Assembly: GCF_014284155.1 (NCBI RefSeq)
Contig: NZ_JACOFZ010000012.1
Span: 1 to 64,000 of the forward strand
DNA length: 64,000 nt
Reading direction: 5' to 3'
DNA from: Affinundibacterium nitidum
GTDB lineage: Bacteria > Pseudomonadota > Gammaproteobacteria > Burkholderiales > Burkholderiaceae_D
The stretch's first letter is position 1. Each line of letters begins with the position of its first letter. The notes beneath the pieces were generated by a model, which did no database searches, was not told the DNA's origin, and worked only from the letters and a program-made list of their open reading frames with translations. The translations under genes were made by a program, and so were the position numbers. Shown here piece after piece: positions 26,106 through 33,544 of this stretch.

Positions 26106-26941
26106 TCTATCCAGTGTTCTTCGATGAACAGAATTTTTTCTTGATTCCAGGCCGTGACTGCAACAGAGTGTGTTGGTCCAACAAGCTTTTGCTTTGTTTT
26201 GACAGCGGTTGCCGTGTAGTTAAATTGAGCCCCATACTCGATTCGAGCTTTGGCAACACCTTGTTGTGCTACCTCACTATTTACCTTGGAATACGTCATC
26301 CATCCGAAAAGTAGGGCCGCGAACAAACCAATTGAAATCGGGTGGCGGAAAGCTATTCCAAACCAGTTTGTTGATTGCTCGAATTTGAGAACTTCAGAAG
26401 TAGCCAATATGCGCCCCGCCCAAACGAAGAGAGCTATTTTTAGCAAGAAAAAAGCTAAATACCCTGAACTATCTCTTGGGAATAATTTGAATTGTGTGGC
26501 GCTCAGATCAAATGGCTGAATAAAACTAAAGTGGATTGCCATGAAAAGTAAGGAGGCAGCGACGAAGGCACGCGCAAGAAATCGAAATGACGCGATTGTT
26601 TGGATCGTATCCTTCTTTATTTTGACGAGCGTTGCTCCAGCGATGAAAGGGATCAAGTCGATAACATAGTCGTCGGTTCCAAATTGAAAAAATAAGTTGA
26701 GAACGAAATAGCTGATGATAAAGAGAATTGATACTGCGCCGACTCGCTCGGCTGCCAGCAAATCTTTGGATAGTTCTTTTGGGCTCTGAACCGGATCCTC
26801 TGGGTCTTGCCAATGATCTCCATCCATGAGACGCCGTTCGATTTCGGCGACACGTTCCGGAAAGCGTTCTTTATCTATCCGCAGCAGCACACCTTCTAAT
26901 TGTTCTTTTGAATAAGTGGCGTAGTCTGGCGAGGTATTCAT
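26081..26941 (-). CDS. Hypothetical multi-pass membrane protein
   Basis: The 286-residue protein has a soluble N-terminus with the motif YSKEQLEGVLLRIDKERFPER (about 8-28), seen at the start of many small bacterial membrane proteins. Five or so hydrophobic helices follow (about 68-88, 93-108, 124-142, 158-180 and 200-218), then a C-terminal extracytoplasmic part of about 65 residues. No catalytic motif is recognised. It is convergent with the M2 peptidase gene and its stop lies inside that gene's terminator region. Function unknown. Confidence 0.75.
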   Translation of the reverse strand: MNTSPDYATYSKEQLEGVLLRIDKERFPERVAEIERRLMDGDHWQDPEDPVQSPKELSKDLLAAERVGAVSILFIISYFVLNLFFQFGTDDYVIDLIPFIAGATLVKIKKDTIQTIASFRFLARAFVAASLLFMAIHFSFIQPFDLSATQFKLFPRDSSGYLAFFLLKIALFVWAGRILATSEVLKFEQSTNWFGIAFRHPISIGLFAALLFGWMTYSKVNSEVAQQGVAKARIEYGAQFNYTATAVKTKQKLVGPTHSVAVTAWNQEKILFIEEHWIEKETAPPK

Positions 26942-26974
26942 CTAGGTCTGATTGCTTAGTGCTATGGGCTCAAA

Positions 26975-27008
26975 TAAAACGCGACTACTGACGCGGATCA
27001 GTAGTCGC
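26975..27008 (-). terminator. Rho-independent terminator after the S9 peptidase gene
   Basis: The 11-base perfect stem GCGACTACTGA/TCAGTAGTCGC is followed on the minus strand by GTTTTATTT. It lies 28 bases beyond the peptidase stop. Confidence 0.85.
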
Positions 27009-27035
27009 GGGATCGAACAAGGATTTTAAAAATAA

Positions 27036-29123
27036 TTACTTCTTCAGGTAAGTATTCATCCAATTCAACACCGTGTGATGCCACAACAATGAATTTGCTG
27101 GTTTCAAGATGTGGTGATTTTCATCTGGAAAAGTCAGCAATTGACTGTCGATGCCACGGCGTTGCAAAGCAGTGAAGGCGCCGAAGGATTGTGCGCTTGG
27201 TACGCGGAAGTCCATTTCACCTTGTGTCACTAACATTGGTGTTTTCCATTTCAGCACATGGGCCGATGGGTTGAACTTCTCATGCTTGGCAGGAACGTCA
27301 AAGTAAGGGCCGCCATTTTCCCATTCCGTGAACCACAATTCTTCCGTGGTGTAGTACATCGAGCGGGTGTCGAAGATACCTGCATGGTTAACGATGCACT
27401 TGAAGCCATCATTCCAGTTGCCAGCGATCCAGTTCATCATGAAGCCGCCATAGGAAGCACCCATAGCGCAGGCTTTGCTGCTATCTAACCATGGGAATTG
27501 TTTCGCTGCTGCCGCCATACCGAGTTTGAGATCAACCAAAGGTTTGCCGCCCCAATCTTGGCTAATCGAATCAGTAAAGTTTTGACCGTAACCTAAAGAA
27601 CCGTGGAAGTCGATGAACACCACTGCATAACCAGCGCCTGCATAGACTTGGGGATTCCAGCGGAAGCTCCAGTTATTCGCCATGCTGCCTTGTGGGCCGC
27701 CGTGGACGATGAAGGCGATAGGATATTTTTCACCCGCTTTCGCATTCCATGGCTTCATCACATAGCCGTAAACTTTTTCGCCTTTAGCACCAGCGTAGGA
27801 GAATTGCTCATATTCGCCAAAACGCACATCGGCCAAAGCTTGCTTATTGATATCGGTGATTTGTTTCCATTGCACTTTGCTGAGGTCTGTGGTGTACAAC
27901 TGGGCAGCGGAAGCGAGATCTGCTTTAGCGATGACCGCTGTTTTGCCACGCACATCGTAGCCTGCCACAGAGCCCTTGTCGCTCAAAGCAGACACCGCAC
28001 CACTAGCGACATCAATCGCGAATAAACGCATTTGTCCAATATCGAAAGCATGAGTGTAGAGTGTTTTGCCATCTTCAGACCACATTAGGTTAGAAGCAGA
28101 TCGATCCCATTTTTCTGCGAGCGCACGTTTCTTGCCGGTCTTTACATCCATCAACATGATTTGGAAACGATCGGCTTCAAAGCCAGGGCGTTTCATCGCG
28201 AGGTAGGCCAAGGTGTTGCCATCTGGCGAGAATGCTGGTTTCGCATCCCAAGCTTTGTTTTCTGCGGTCAGATTTTTTGGAGCAGCTCCACCGGCAGCAG
28301 GAACTTCATACAAATCAAAATTGGTCGACCAAGCTTCTGTTTTGCCTGCAATGCGTGCAGAGAACACCATGCGTTGACCATCTGGCGTGAAGCTATAGTC
28401 TTCTTGGTCGCCATCTGGTTTGGAATGTACATCGGCTTCCAATGTACCTGACAAACTCACGACATTATTGCTGGCCACATGGTTCGCATCGAGTGCGCTG
28501 GAGTACAGCACATTGCGACGCCCATCAGCCCAAGTATCCCAATGACGAATGAAGAGTTTGTCGTGGATGCGGCCAGTTGCTTTGGTTTTTGCTTTACCTT
28601 CGAGACGATCTTTGGTGCAAGTGAGATCAGGGCAATCGCGGAAAACTTCGATCGCCATGGCGATACGGTTTTCGGTTGGTGATACTTTAAAGCTTTCGAT
28701 ATCTAAAGGCAGATCGGTGACTTTCTGCGCTTCTCCAGTGGCGATCGATAAACGCCACACTTGGCCACTACCTGAACGGCTAGAGATGAAATAAATTGCA
28801 TCACCTTTGACTGACCATTGTGCACCCGAGTTATTGCCTTCATTCGTGCTGCCAAGATTGGTCAGTTTTTTCGGTGTGGCATTGACGGTGCTGAGATCGA
28901 GCATCCATAAGTCCCAACGACCACGGTTTTTTTCTAGATCAGTGGTGCGTTGGGCATACACCACGCGCTTACCGTCAGGAGAAACGACAGGGCTGGCGAT
29001 ACGGTCCATTTTGACCATGTCTTCAACAGTGAAGCCACGCACATCGGCATTTGCATTGGCACTGATGCTGGCACCGCACATCAAACTGATGGCGCTTGCG
29101 AGCAGGATATTTCTTATTTTCAT
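27036..29123 (-). CDS. S9-family prolyl oligopeptidase / acylaminoacyl-peptidase, exported
   Basis: The 695-residue protein has a signal peptide (MKIRNILLASAISLMCGASISANANA), an N-terminal beta-propeller with WD40-like repeats (SPDGKRVVYAQ, SPDGNTLAYLAM) and a C-terminal alpha/beta hydrolase domain. The nucleophile is S557 in GASYGGF and the catalytic histidine lies near residue 670 in DENHHIL. It would cleave oligopeptides in the periplasm. The ATG at 29123 has GGAG upstream and gives a normal signal peptide; the frame opens 63 bases earlier but that extension is not supported. It is transcribed alone. The gap to the next gene contains that gene's promoter. Confidence 0.92.
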   Translation of the reverse strand: MKIRNILLASAISLMCGASISANANADVRGFTVEDMVKMDRIASPVVSPDGKRVVYAQRTTDLEKNRGRWDLWMLDLSTVNATPKKLTNLGSTNEGNNSGAQWSVKGDAIYFISSRSGSGQVWRLSIATGEAQKVTDLPLDIESFKVSPTENRIAMAIEVFRDCPDLTCTKDRLEGKAKTKATGRIHDKLFIRHWDTWADGRRNVLYSSALDANHVASNNVVSLSGTLEADVHSKPDGDQEDYSFTPDGQRMVFSARIAGKTEAWSTNFDLYEVPAAGGAAPKNLTAENKAWDAKPAFSPDGNTLAYLAMKRPGFEADRFQIMLMDVKTGKKRALAEKWDRSASNLMWSEDGKTLYTHAFDIGQMRLFAIDVASGAVSALSDKGSVAGYDVRGKTAVIAKADLASAAQLYTTDLSKVQWKQITDINKQALADVRFGEYEQFSYAGAKGEKVYGYVMKPWNAKAGEKYPIAFIVHGGPQGSMANNWSFRWNPQVYAGAGYAVVFIDFHGSLGYGQNFTDSISQDWGGKPLVDLKLGMAAAAKQFPWLDSSKACAMGASYGGFMMNWIAGNWNDGFKCIVNHAGIFDTRSMYYTTEELWFTEWENGGPYFDVPAKHEKFNPSAHVLKWKTPMLVTQGEMDFRVPSAQSFGAFTALQRRGIDSQLLTFPDENHHILKPANSLLWHHTVLNWMNTYLKK

Positions 29124-29349
29124 GTGATCTCCAAGTGGGGAATAAGTGACGGATGCGTTCTGGAGGTGTGCTGCTATCAGATCCATCCGAGCCCCCGCAT
29201 TTTAGCGCTTGCGTGAACTTGTTGGTTTATTCCACTACTTCTTTTTTGTGCAAGATCAGATTCTCTAAAAGTGAAAAGTCTTAAAGGAGCGGTATCGCGC
29301 TGTATCAAATTGTGTTTTCAAATTCCACAACTAATTTAGAAAAAAGGCT

Positions 29350-29402
29350 TTGCCTTGTTTTGAGTGTTAGTGTTATAGTTAACTACAACACTAGTTGTGT
29401 AG
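29350..29402 (+). promoter_or_regulatory. Promoter and overlapping operator of the YtrA-type regulator operon
   Basis: A -35 TTGCCT (29350-29355) and -10 TATAGT (29374-29379) are separated by 18 bases. Directly downstream (29383-29402) lies the 20-base palindrome CTACAACACTAGTTGTGTAG, in which 8 of 10 base pairs match, placed to block transcription. Autorepression by the GntR protein is inferred. Confidence 0.65.
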
Positions 29403-29485
29403 CCTTTTTGGTTCGTAGGTATGCCGAAAATAAAGGGCGAGGCTACAAGCCAGATGTTATTTCCGCATCTAAAGCGAGGTGAAGT

Positions 29486-29854
29486 ATGAGTCATAGTTGG
29501 CATGACAACGCGCCGATTTATCGGCAGTTGAAAGAGAAAGTGGTGAGCATGATTCTGGGTGATGAGCTGAAGCCTGGAGAGGCTTTGCCCTCAGTGCGCC
29601 AGATCGCCGCTGATTTTCAATTGAATCCGATTACGGTGTCGCGTGCTTATCAAGAATTAGTCGATGAAAACATCGTCGAAATGAAAAGGGGCCTGGGAAT
29701 GTTTGTATTGGACGGCGCGAAAGAGCGTTTATTAAGCAGTGAACGTGAGCGGTTCCTGCAAGAAGAGTGGCCTGCTGTGGTGAAGCGTATGCAAAGCCTT
29801 GGCATTGATATTACTCAGTTGGTGAAACAAAGCCATGCGGGAGAGCCATCATGA
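29486..29854 (+). CDS. YtrA-subfamily GntR regulator
   Basis: The 122-residue regulator consists of a GntR winged helix (PIYRQLKEKVVSMILGDELKPGEALPSVRQIAADFQLNPITVSRAYQEL) with only a short C-terminal dimerisation tail of about 40 residues, as in the YtrA subfamily. Such proteins usually repress an ABC transporter operon they belong to and respond to cell-wall stress or antibiotics. Its stop overlaps the ATP-binding protein start by four bases (ATGA). A palindrome at the promoter fits autoregulation. Confidence 0.92.
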   Translation: MSHSWHDNAPIYRQLKEKVVSMILGDELKPGEALPSVRQIAADFQLNPITVSRAYQELVDENIVEMKRGLGMFVLDGAKERLLSSERERFLQEEWPAVVKRMQSLGIDITQLVKQSHAGEPS

Positions 29855-30705
29855 GTGCGATTATTTCCGCTCGTCAGTTGAGCAAATCTTATGGCAAAAA
29901 GCCTATCTTAAATAATCTCAATTTTGAGATCGAAAGCGGTCGAATTGTTGGTGTGGTTGGTCCGAATGGCTCGGGTAAGACAACGATCCTGAAAACGATT
30001 CTCGGCCTAGCGCCGTTCTCTGGACAGTTATCTGTGCTTGGGTTTGACCCCGCCACCCAGCGTGATGCTTTGATGAATGAGGTATGTTTCGTCGCCGATG
30101 TCGCTGTATTGCCGCGTTGGCTCAAAGTGCGTGAAGCATTGGATTTTGTAGAAGGTGTGCATCCGCGTTTCAATCGAGCAAAAGCTGAACGCTATATCGC
30201 TGAAACGAAGTTGACGATGTCGATGAAAGTCAAAGAAATGTCGAAAGGCATGCTAGCGCAATTTCATTTGGCCTTGGTGATGGCGATCGACGCCAAGCTC
30301 TTGGTCCTAGATGAACCTACGCTCGGACTCGATATCCTGTACCGGAAGATGTTTTATCGAAATCTCTTAGAAGATTATTTCGATGAGAACAAAACCATCA
30401 TCATCACTACACATCAAATCGAAGAAGTAGAAAATATTTTGTCCGACGTAATCTTCGTGCGCGAAGGGCAGATAGTCTTGCACGAGACGATGGAGAAGAT
30501 ACAAGATCGCTTTACTGCAGTTTTGGTGAATGCAGAGCAAGTGGCTACTGCACAAAAGTTAAAACCACTTGACCAACGCAAAATTTTTGAGAAGCAAGCA
30601 ATGTTATTTGATGGCGTGCCACGTCAACAATTGGCGGAATTAGGTGAGTTACAGACCCCTGATTTAGCCGACATTTTTGTGGCCTTAATGAAGGGGAGCT
30701 ACTAA
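29851..30705 (+). CDS. ABC transporter ATP-binding protein (YtrB-like)
   Basis: The 284-residue ATPase has Walker A GPNGSGKTT (about 37-45), Walker B LLVLDEPTLGLD and the H-loop ITTHQIEE. The signature motif is degenerate, MSKGMLAQFHLAL in place of LSGGQ; this is common in the YtrB group. A C-terminal extension of about 70 residues follows the nucleotide-binding domain. It pairs with the membrane protein encoded next, whose start overlaps its stop by one base. The transported substrate is unknown; antibiotic or lipid export, or stress sensing, are the family's usual roles. Confidence 0.92.
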   Translation: MSAIISARQLSKSYGKKPILNNLNFEIESGRIVGVVGPNGSGKTTILKTILGLAPFSGQLSVLGFDPATQRDALMNEVCFVADVAVLPRWLKVREALDFVEGVHPRFNRAKAERYIAETKLTMSMKVKEMSKGMLAQFHLALVMAIDAKLLVLDEPTLGLDILYRKMFYRNLLEDYFDENKTIIITTHQIEEVENILSDVIFVREGQIVLHETMEKIQDRFTAVLVNAEQVATAQKLKPLDQRKIFEKQAMLFDGVPRQQLAELGELQTPDLADIFVALMKGSY

Positions 30706-31667
30706 TGAACACCGCAACAGAACAAATAACTGTGCCAGCATCCCCAAATTATTGGAAAACAATGCATCACTTAATTCGTCGCGAATATTGGGAATATAAA
30801 GCTTTGTATTTGTGGGTGCCTTTGGCTTTGAGTTTGTGTTTATTGTGCTTTCTCTCCTATGTTTGTATCGATGCTTTTTTCATAGTCGAACGCAATCGCG
30901 TGGGGTTTTCGTTTGTGAAACCAATGATGCTTGAACTCTACTTCAAGTTTTTTGGCCCAGTGTTCGTAACGATGTCTTTTGTCGGAATTTATCACCTAAT
31001 GTCTTCGTTACATGACGATAGGCAAGATCGTAGTGTTCTGTTTTGGAAGTCATTGCCTGTGTCAGACTGGCAAACCGTGCTTGCAAAAATAAGCTTACCT
31101 TTGATCTTTGGGCCCGTGATGGCATTCGCTATGAGCTTGATTTCTTACCTGATCTTTTGTGTGCTGATCTCAACGATCGCCACATTTCACGGTTTTAGTT
31201 TGTTTTCAGTGCTCATACTTGATGAGGCGATGTGGAAGACACCTCTGAAATTGGTGACATTGTTCCCTATCTACGTCGCGTGGGCATTGCCAACAGTAGG
31301 CTGGCTGTTGATGATTTCTGCATGGTCTAAATCCCGCGTCTTTCCGTGGGCGTTTGGAATGCCATTTTTAGCGATGTTAATCTTAACTTTCGGCAATTTT
31401 TATGCGAAATTTGGTTGGAACTTAGTGTGGGTTTTCAATAATATCTTTGGTCGTTTGCTTGGCGGCTTGTTGCCAGGAACATGGGCAGTCTCAGATTCCC
31501 TCCAAGGAATGTGGAATGATGAAGGACACGATATGTTCAATTTTGGTGATGTCTATACCCAAGCCTGGGTACAATTTGGCGGACTCAAGTTTTGGATGGG
31601 AATTGCCGTTGGCCTCGCATTAATTTTCACGGCTGTACGTCAACGACGTTACGCTGAAGCAATCTAA
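30705..31667 (+). CDS. ABC transporter permease
   Basis: The 320-residue protein has six or seven hydrophobic helices (first about 32-55, then 84-104, 130-158, 185-210, 218-236, 285-310). The motif SLHDDRQDRSVLFWKSLPVSDWQTVLAK lies in a cytoplasmic loop and is characteristic of ABC-2-type permeases that work with YtrB-like ATPases. It starts on the last base of the ATPase gene stop and ends the operon before a terminator. Function follows the operon: probably an exporter regulated by the adjacent GntR protein. Confidence 0.88.
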   Translation: MNTATEQITVPASPNYWKTMHHLIRREYWEYKALYLWVPLALSLCLLCFLSYVCIDAFFIVERNRVGFSFVKPMMLELYFKFFGPVFVTMSFVGIYHLMSSLHDDRQDRSVLFWKSLPVSDWQTVLAKISLPLIFGPVMAFAMSLISYLIFCVLISTIATFHGFSLFSVLILDEAMWKTPLKLVTLFPIYVAWALPTVGWLLMISAWSKSRVFPWAFGMPFLAMLILTFGNFYAKFGWNLVWVFNNIFGRLLGGLLPGTWAVSDSLQGMWNDEGHDMFNFGDVYTQAWVQFGGLKFWMGIAVGLALIFTAVRQRRYAEAI

Positions 31668-31691
31668 TTGTTTGATTTTTCGACATTGTCT

Positions 31692-31726
31692 AAAGGTCTT
31701 ATACCTCTGTGTGTAAGACCTTTTTT
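31692..31726 (+). terminator. Rho-independent terminator after the ABC operon
   Basis: AAAGGTCTTA/TAAGACCTTT with a loop of about 12 bases is followed by TTTTGTTT. A run of nine G residues (31731-31739) comes right after it. Confidence 0.88.
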
Positions 31727-31865
31727 GTTTGGGGGGGGGCAGTTTTCTTGCCGGAGATGGTGCCTACGCCATTCGTCGCTTAGTGCTTAGAGAGATGTGA
31801 CGAATGGTTTACACTTATGCTTGGTTTTTTCTAGTCATTATTCGAATTTCATTAGGAAACTAGTT

Positions 31866-33530
31866 TTGTCCGGCATTTGCATCCCCACGTTGACACGCCC
31901 TCATTCTTTATTTGATTTCTCGCGACATCGTCGTGCGAGCTGCCTTGCGTTGGCAGTGGCGGGGCTTTGTGTCATTCATTTGCCATCGTTTGCGCAGACG
32001 CAGAACAATGTAACTGGTTATGTAGTGCGTTATGTCATCGGCTTACCCCTAAAAGAAGTACAAATCAGCGGTAATACAAAGCTGTCAAACGTCCAGTTGC
32101 AAGAAGCTATTCAAGAATTTATAGGTAAGCAGATCACTGCAAGCGATGTGGAAGAAATTCGAACGCGTTTAACGCGTGTTTATGTCGATGCTGGTTATAT
32201 CAATTCTGGTGCTGTATTCGTCATGCCTAGTTCGCCAGATAAGACTGACTCTCTCCGATTCAACATCATTGAGGGGCGCTTGCTCGAGGTGAAAGCCCAG
32301 GGACTTCAAGGCTTGCATGCTTCCTACGTGCAACGTCGCTTGCCAGCATCAACCGACGTCCTGAATGTGAATTCTTTACGAGAGCAGTTTCAGCTTTTGT
32401 TACAGGATCCCCTCTTTGAACGCATTCAAAGCCGCTTGCTACCAAGTGGGCAGCTTGGTGAGGCGGTTTTCGAACTCGATGTGCTGCGTAAAACGCCGTA
32501 TAGCTTTTCTATTTTTGCGAATAATTATCGTTCGCCTGCGATCGGCGAAGCTGTTCTAGGAGCGTCGGTCGTCGTCCGCAATTTAAGCGGAAATGGTGAT
32601 GCGCTTGATGCGCAAATTGGCAAGAGTGATGGAGCGGCGCCTTACCATGTAGCTTGGACCACACCATTGCCTAACCCTGCACAGAGCTTGCAGTGGAGTT
32701 GGGATCAAGGCCGCAGCAACGTGGTGGAAGCACCCTTGGATGTAGTCGATATTCATAGTAAGACTAGTTCGATTGAGATGAAGTGGGGACAGACTTGGGC
32801 CAATACCTTGGCGCGCCGATTTGAAATTGGGCTGGCGCTTTCATCCAAGCAAACGCGTAGCAGTTTGCTCGGTGAAGACTTTTCATTTAGTCCAGGTGAA
32901 ATCAACGGCCGTTCAAAAACGCAGGTCTTCAAGTTGTCGCAAGATTGGAGTGAACGGGGTGATAATTTTGGTTTCTTAGGTCGTTCCACTTTTTCTTTCG
33001 GTCGCAACAATAATCTTGAGCTTGACCAAAAGAGTAGCGATAGCTTGATTCCACCGCGCCAATATTTTGTATGGAATGGACAGCTGCAGTGGTTACGTCA
33101 ACTGCCGCAGGTCCATTCGCAATTATTAATGCGAGCCCAATGGCAATGGAGTCCTTCCCGCCTCATTCCAATGGAAAAAATGGCAGTCGGCGGTAATGCG
33201 AGTGTTCGTGGATATCGTGAAAGCCAATTGCTGCGTGATCAAGCGCAAGTGTTGAGCGTTGAGTTTCAGCGTGTGATATTGAATGACCCACAAAATTCCC
33301 AGCAGATCACGGCGCTTGTATTTGTGGACGGTGGCCGTGCTAAAAATCACGCAGAACAGGCACAATCATTGAGCTCATGGGGAATCGGTCTTAAAGCGCA
33401 ATATGCTGCTTGGTTTGCTGATGTGACGTTCGCCAAACGATTGCATGGTCCAGCGGGTGTAGGAGTCCCCGCAAAGCAAAGTTGGCAGGATCAAGGCGTG
33501 CAACTGCAGTTAGCCTATAAATTTAATTGA
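31866..33530 (+). CDS. TpsB outer-membrane pore of a two-partner secretion system (ShlB/FhaC/HecB family)
   Basis: The 554-residue protein has a signal peptide (hydrophobic CLALAVAGLCVIHLPSFAQ), POTRA domains (LKEVQISGNTKLSNVQLQEAI and ITASDVEEIRTRLTRVYVDAGYINSGAVF), and a 16-strand barrel with the diagnostic VRGYRE of loop L6 (near residue 447). It translocates the TpsA exoprotein encoded two genes downstream through the outer membrane. TTG 31866 is chosen because AGGA lies 8 bases upstream. A GTG at 31797 in the same frame gives 23 more residues without a ribosome site and cannot be excluded. It heads a cluster with CHAT, TpsA, cyclase and FecR-like genes. Confidence 0.9.
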   Translation: MSGICIPTLTRPHSLFDFSRHRRASCLALAVAGLCVIHLPSFAQTQNNVTGYVVRYVIGLPLKEVQISGNTKLSNVQLQEAIQEFIGKQITASDVEEIRTRLTRVYVDAGYINSGAVFVMPSSPDKTDSLRFNIIEGRLLEVKAQGLQGLHASYVQRRLPASTDVLNVNSLREQFQLLLQDPLFERIQSRLLPSGQLGEAVFELDVLRKTPYSFSIFANNYRSPAIGEAVLGASVVVRNLSGNGDALDAQIGKSDGAAPYHVAWTTPLPNPAQSLQWSWDQGRSNVVEAPLDVVDIHSKTSSIEMKWGQTWANTLARRFEIGLALSSKQTRSSLLGEDFSFSPGEINGRSKTQVFKLSQDWSERGDNFGFLGRSTFSFGRNNNLELDQKSSDSLIPPRQYFVWNGQLQWLRQLPQVHSQLLMRAQWQWSPSRLIPMEKMAVGGNASVRGYRESQLLRDQAQVLSVEFQRVILNDPQNSQQITALVFVDGGRAKNHAEQAQSLSSWGIGLKAQYAAWFADVTFAKRLHGPAGVGVPAKQSWQDQGVQLQLAYKFN

Positions 33531-33544
33531 GTAATTTCAAACCT

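Noticed and set aside
31797-31865. GTG start giving a longer TpsB protein
   Set aside because: No ribosome site at 31797, while TTG 31866 has AGGA at good spacing; kept only as an alternative.
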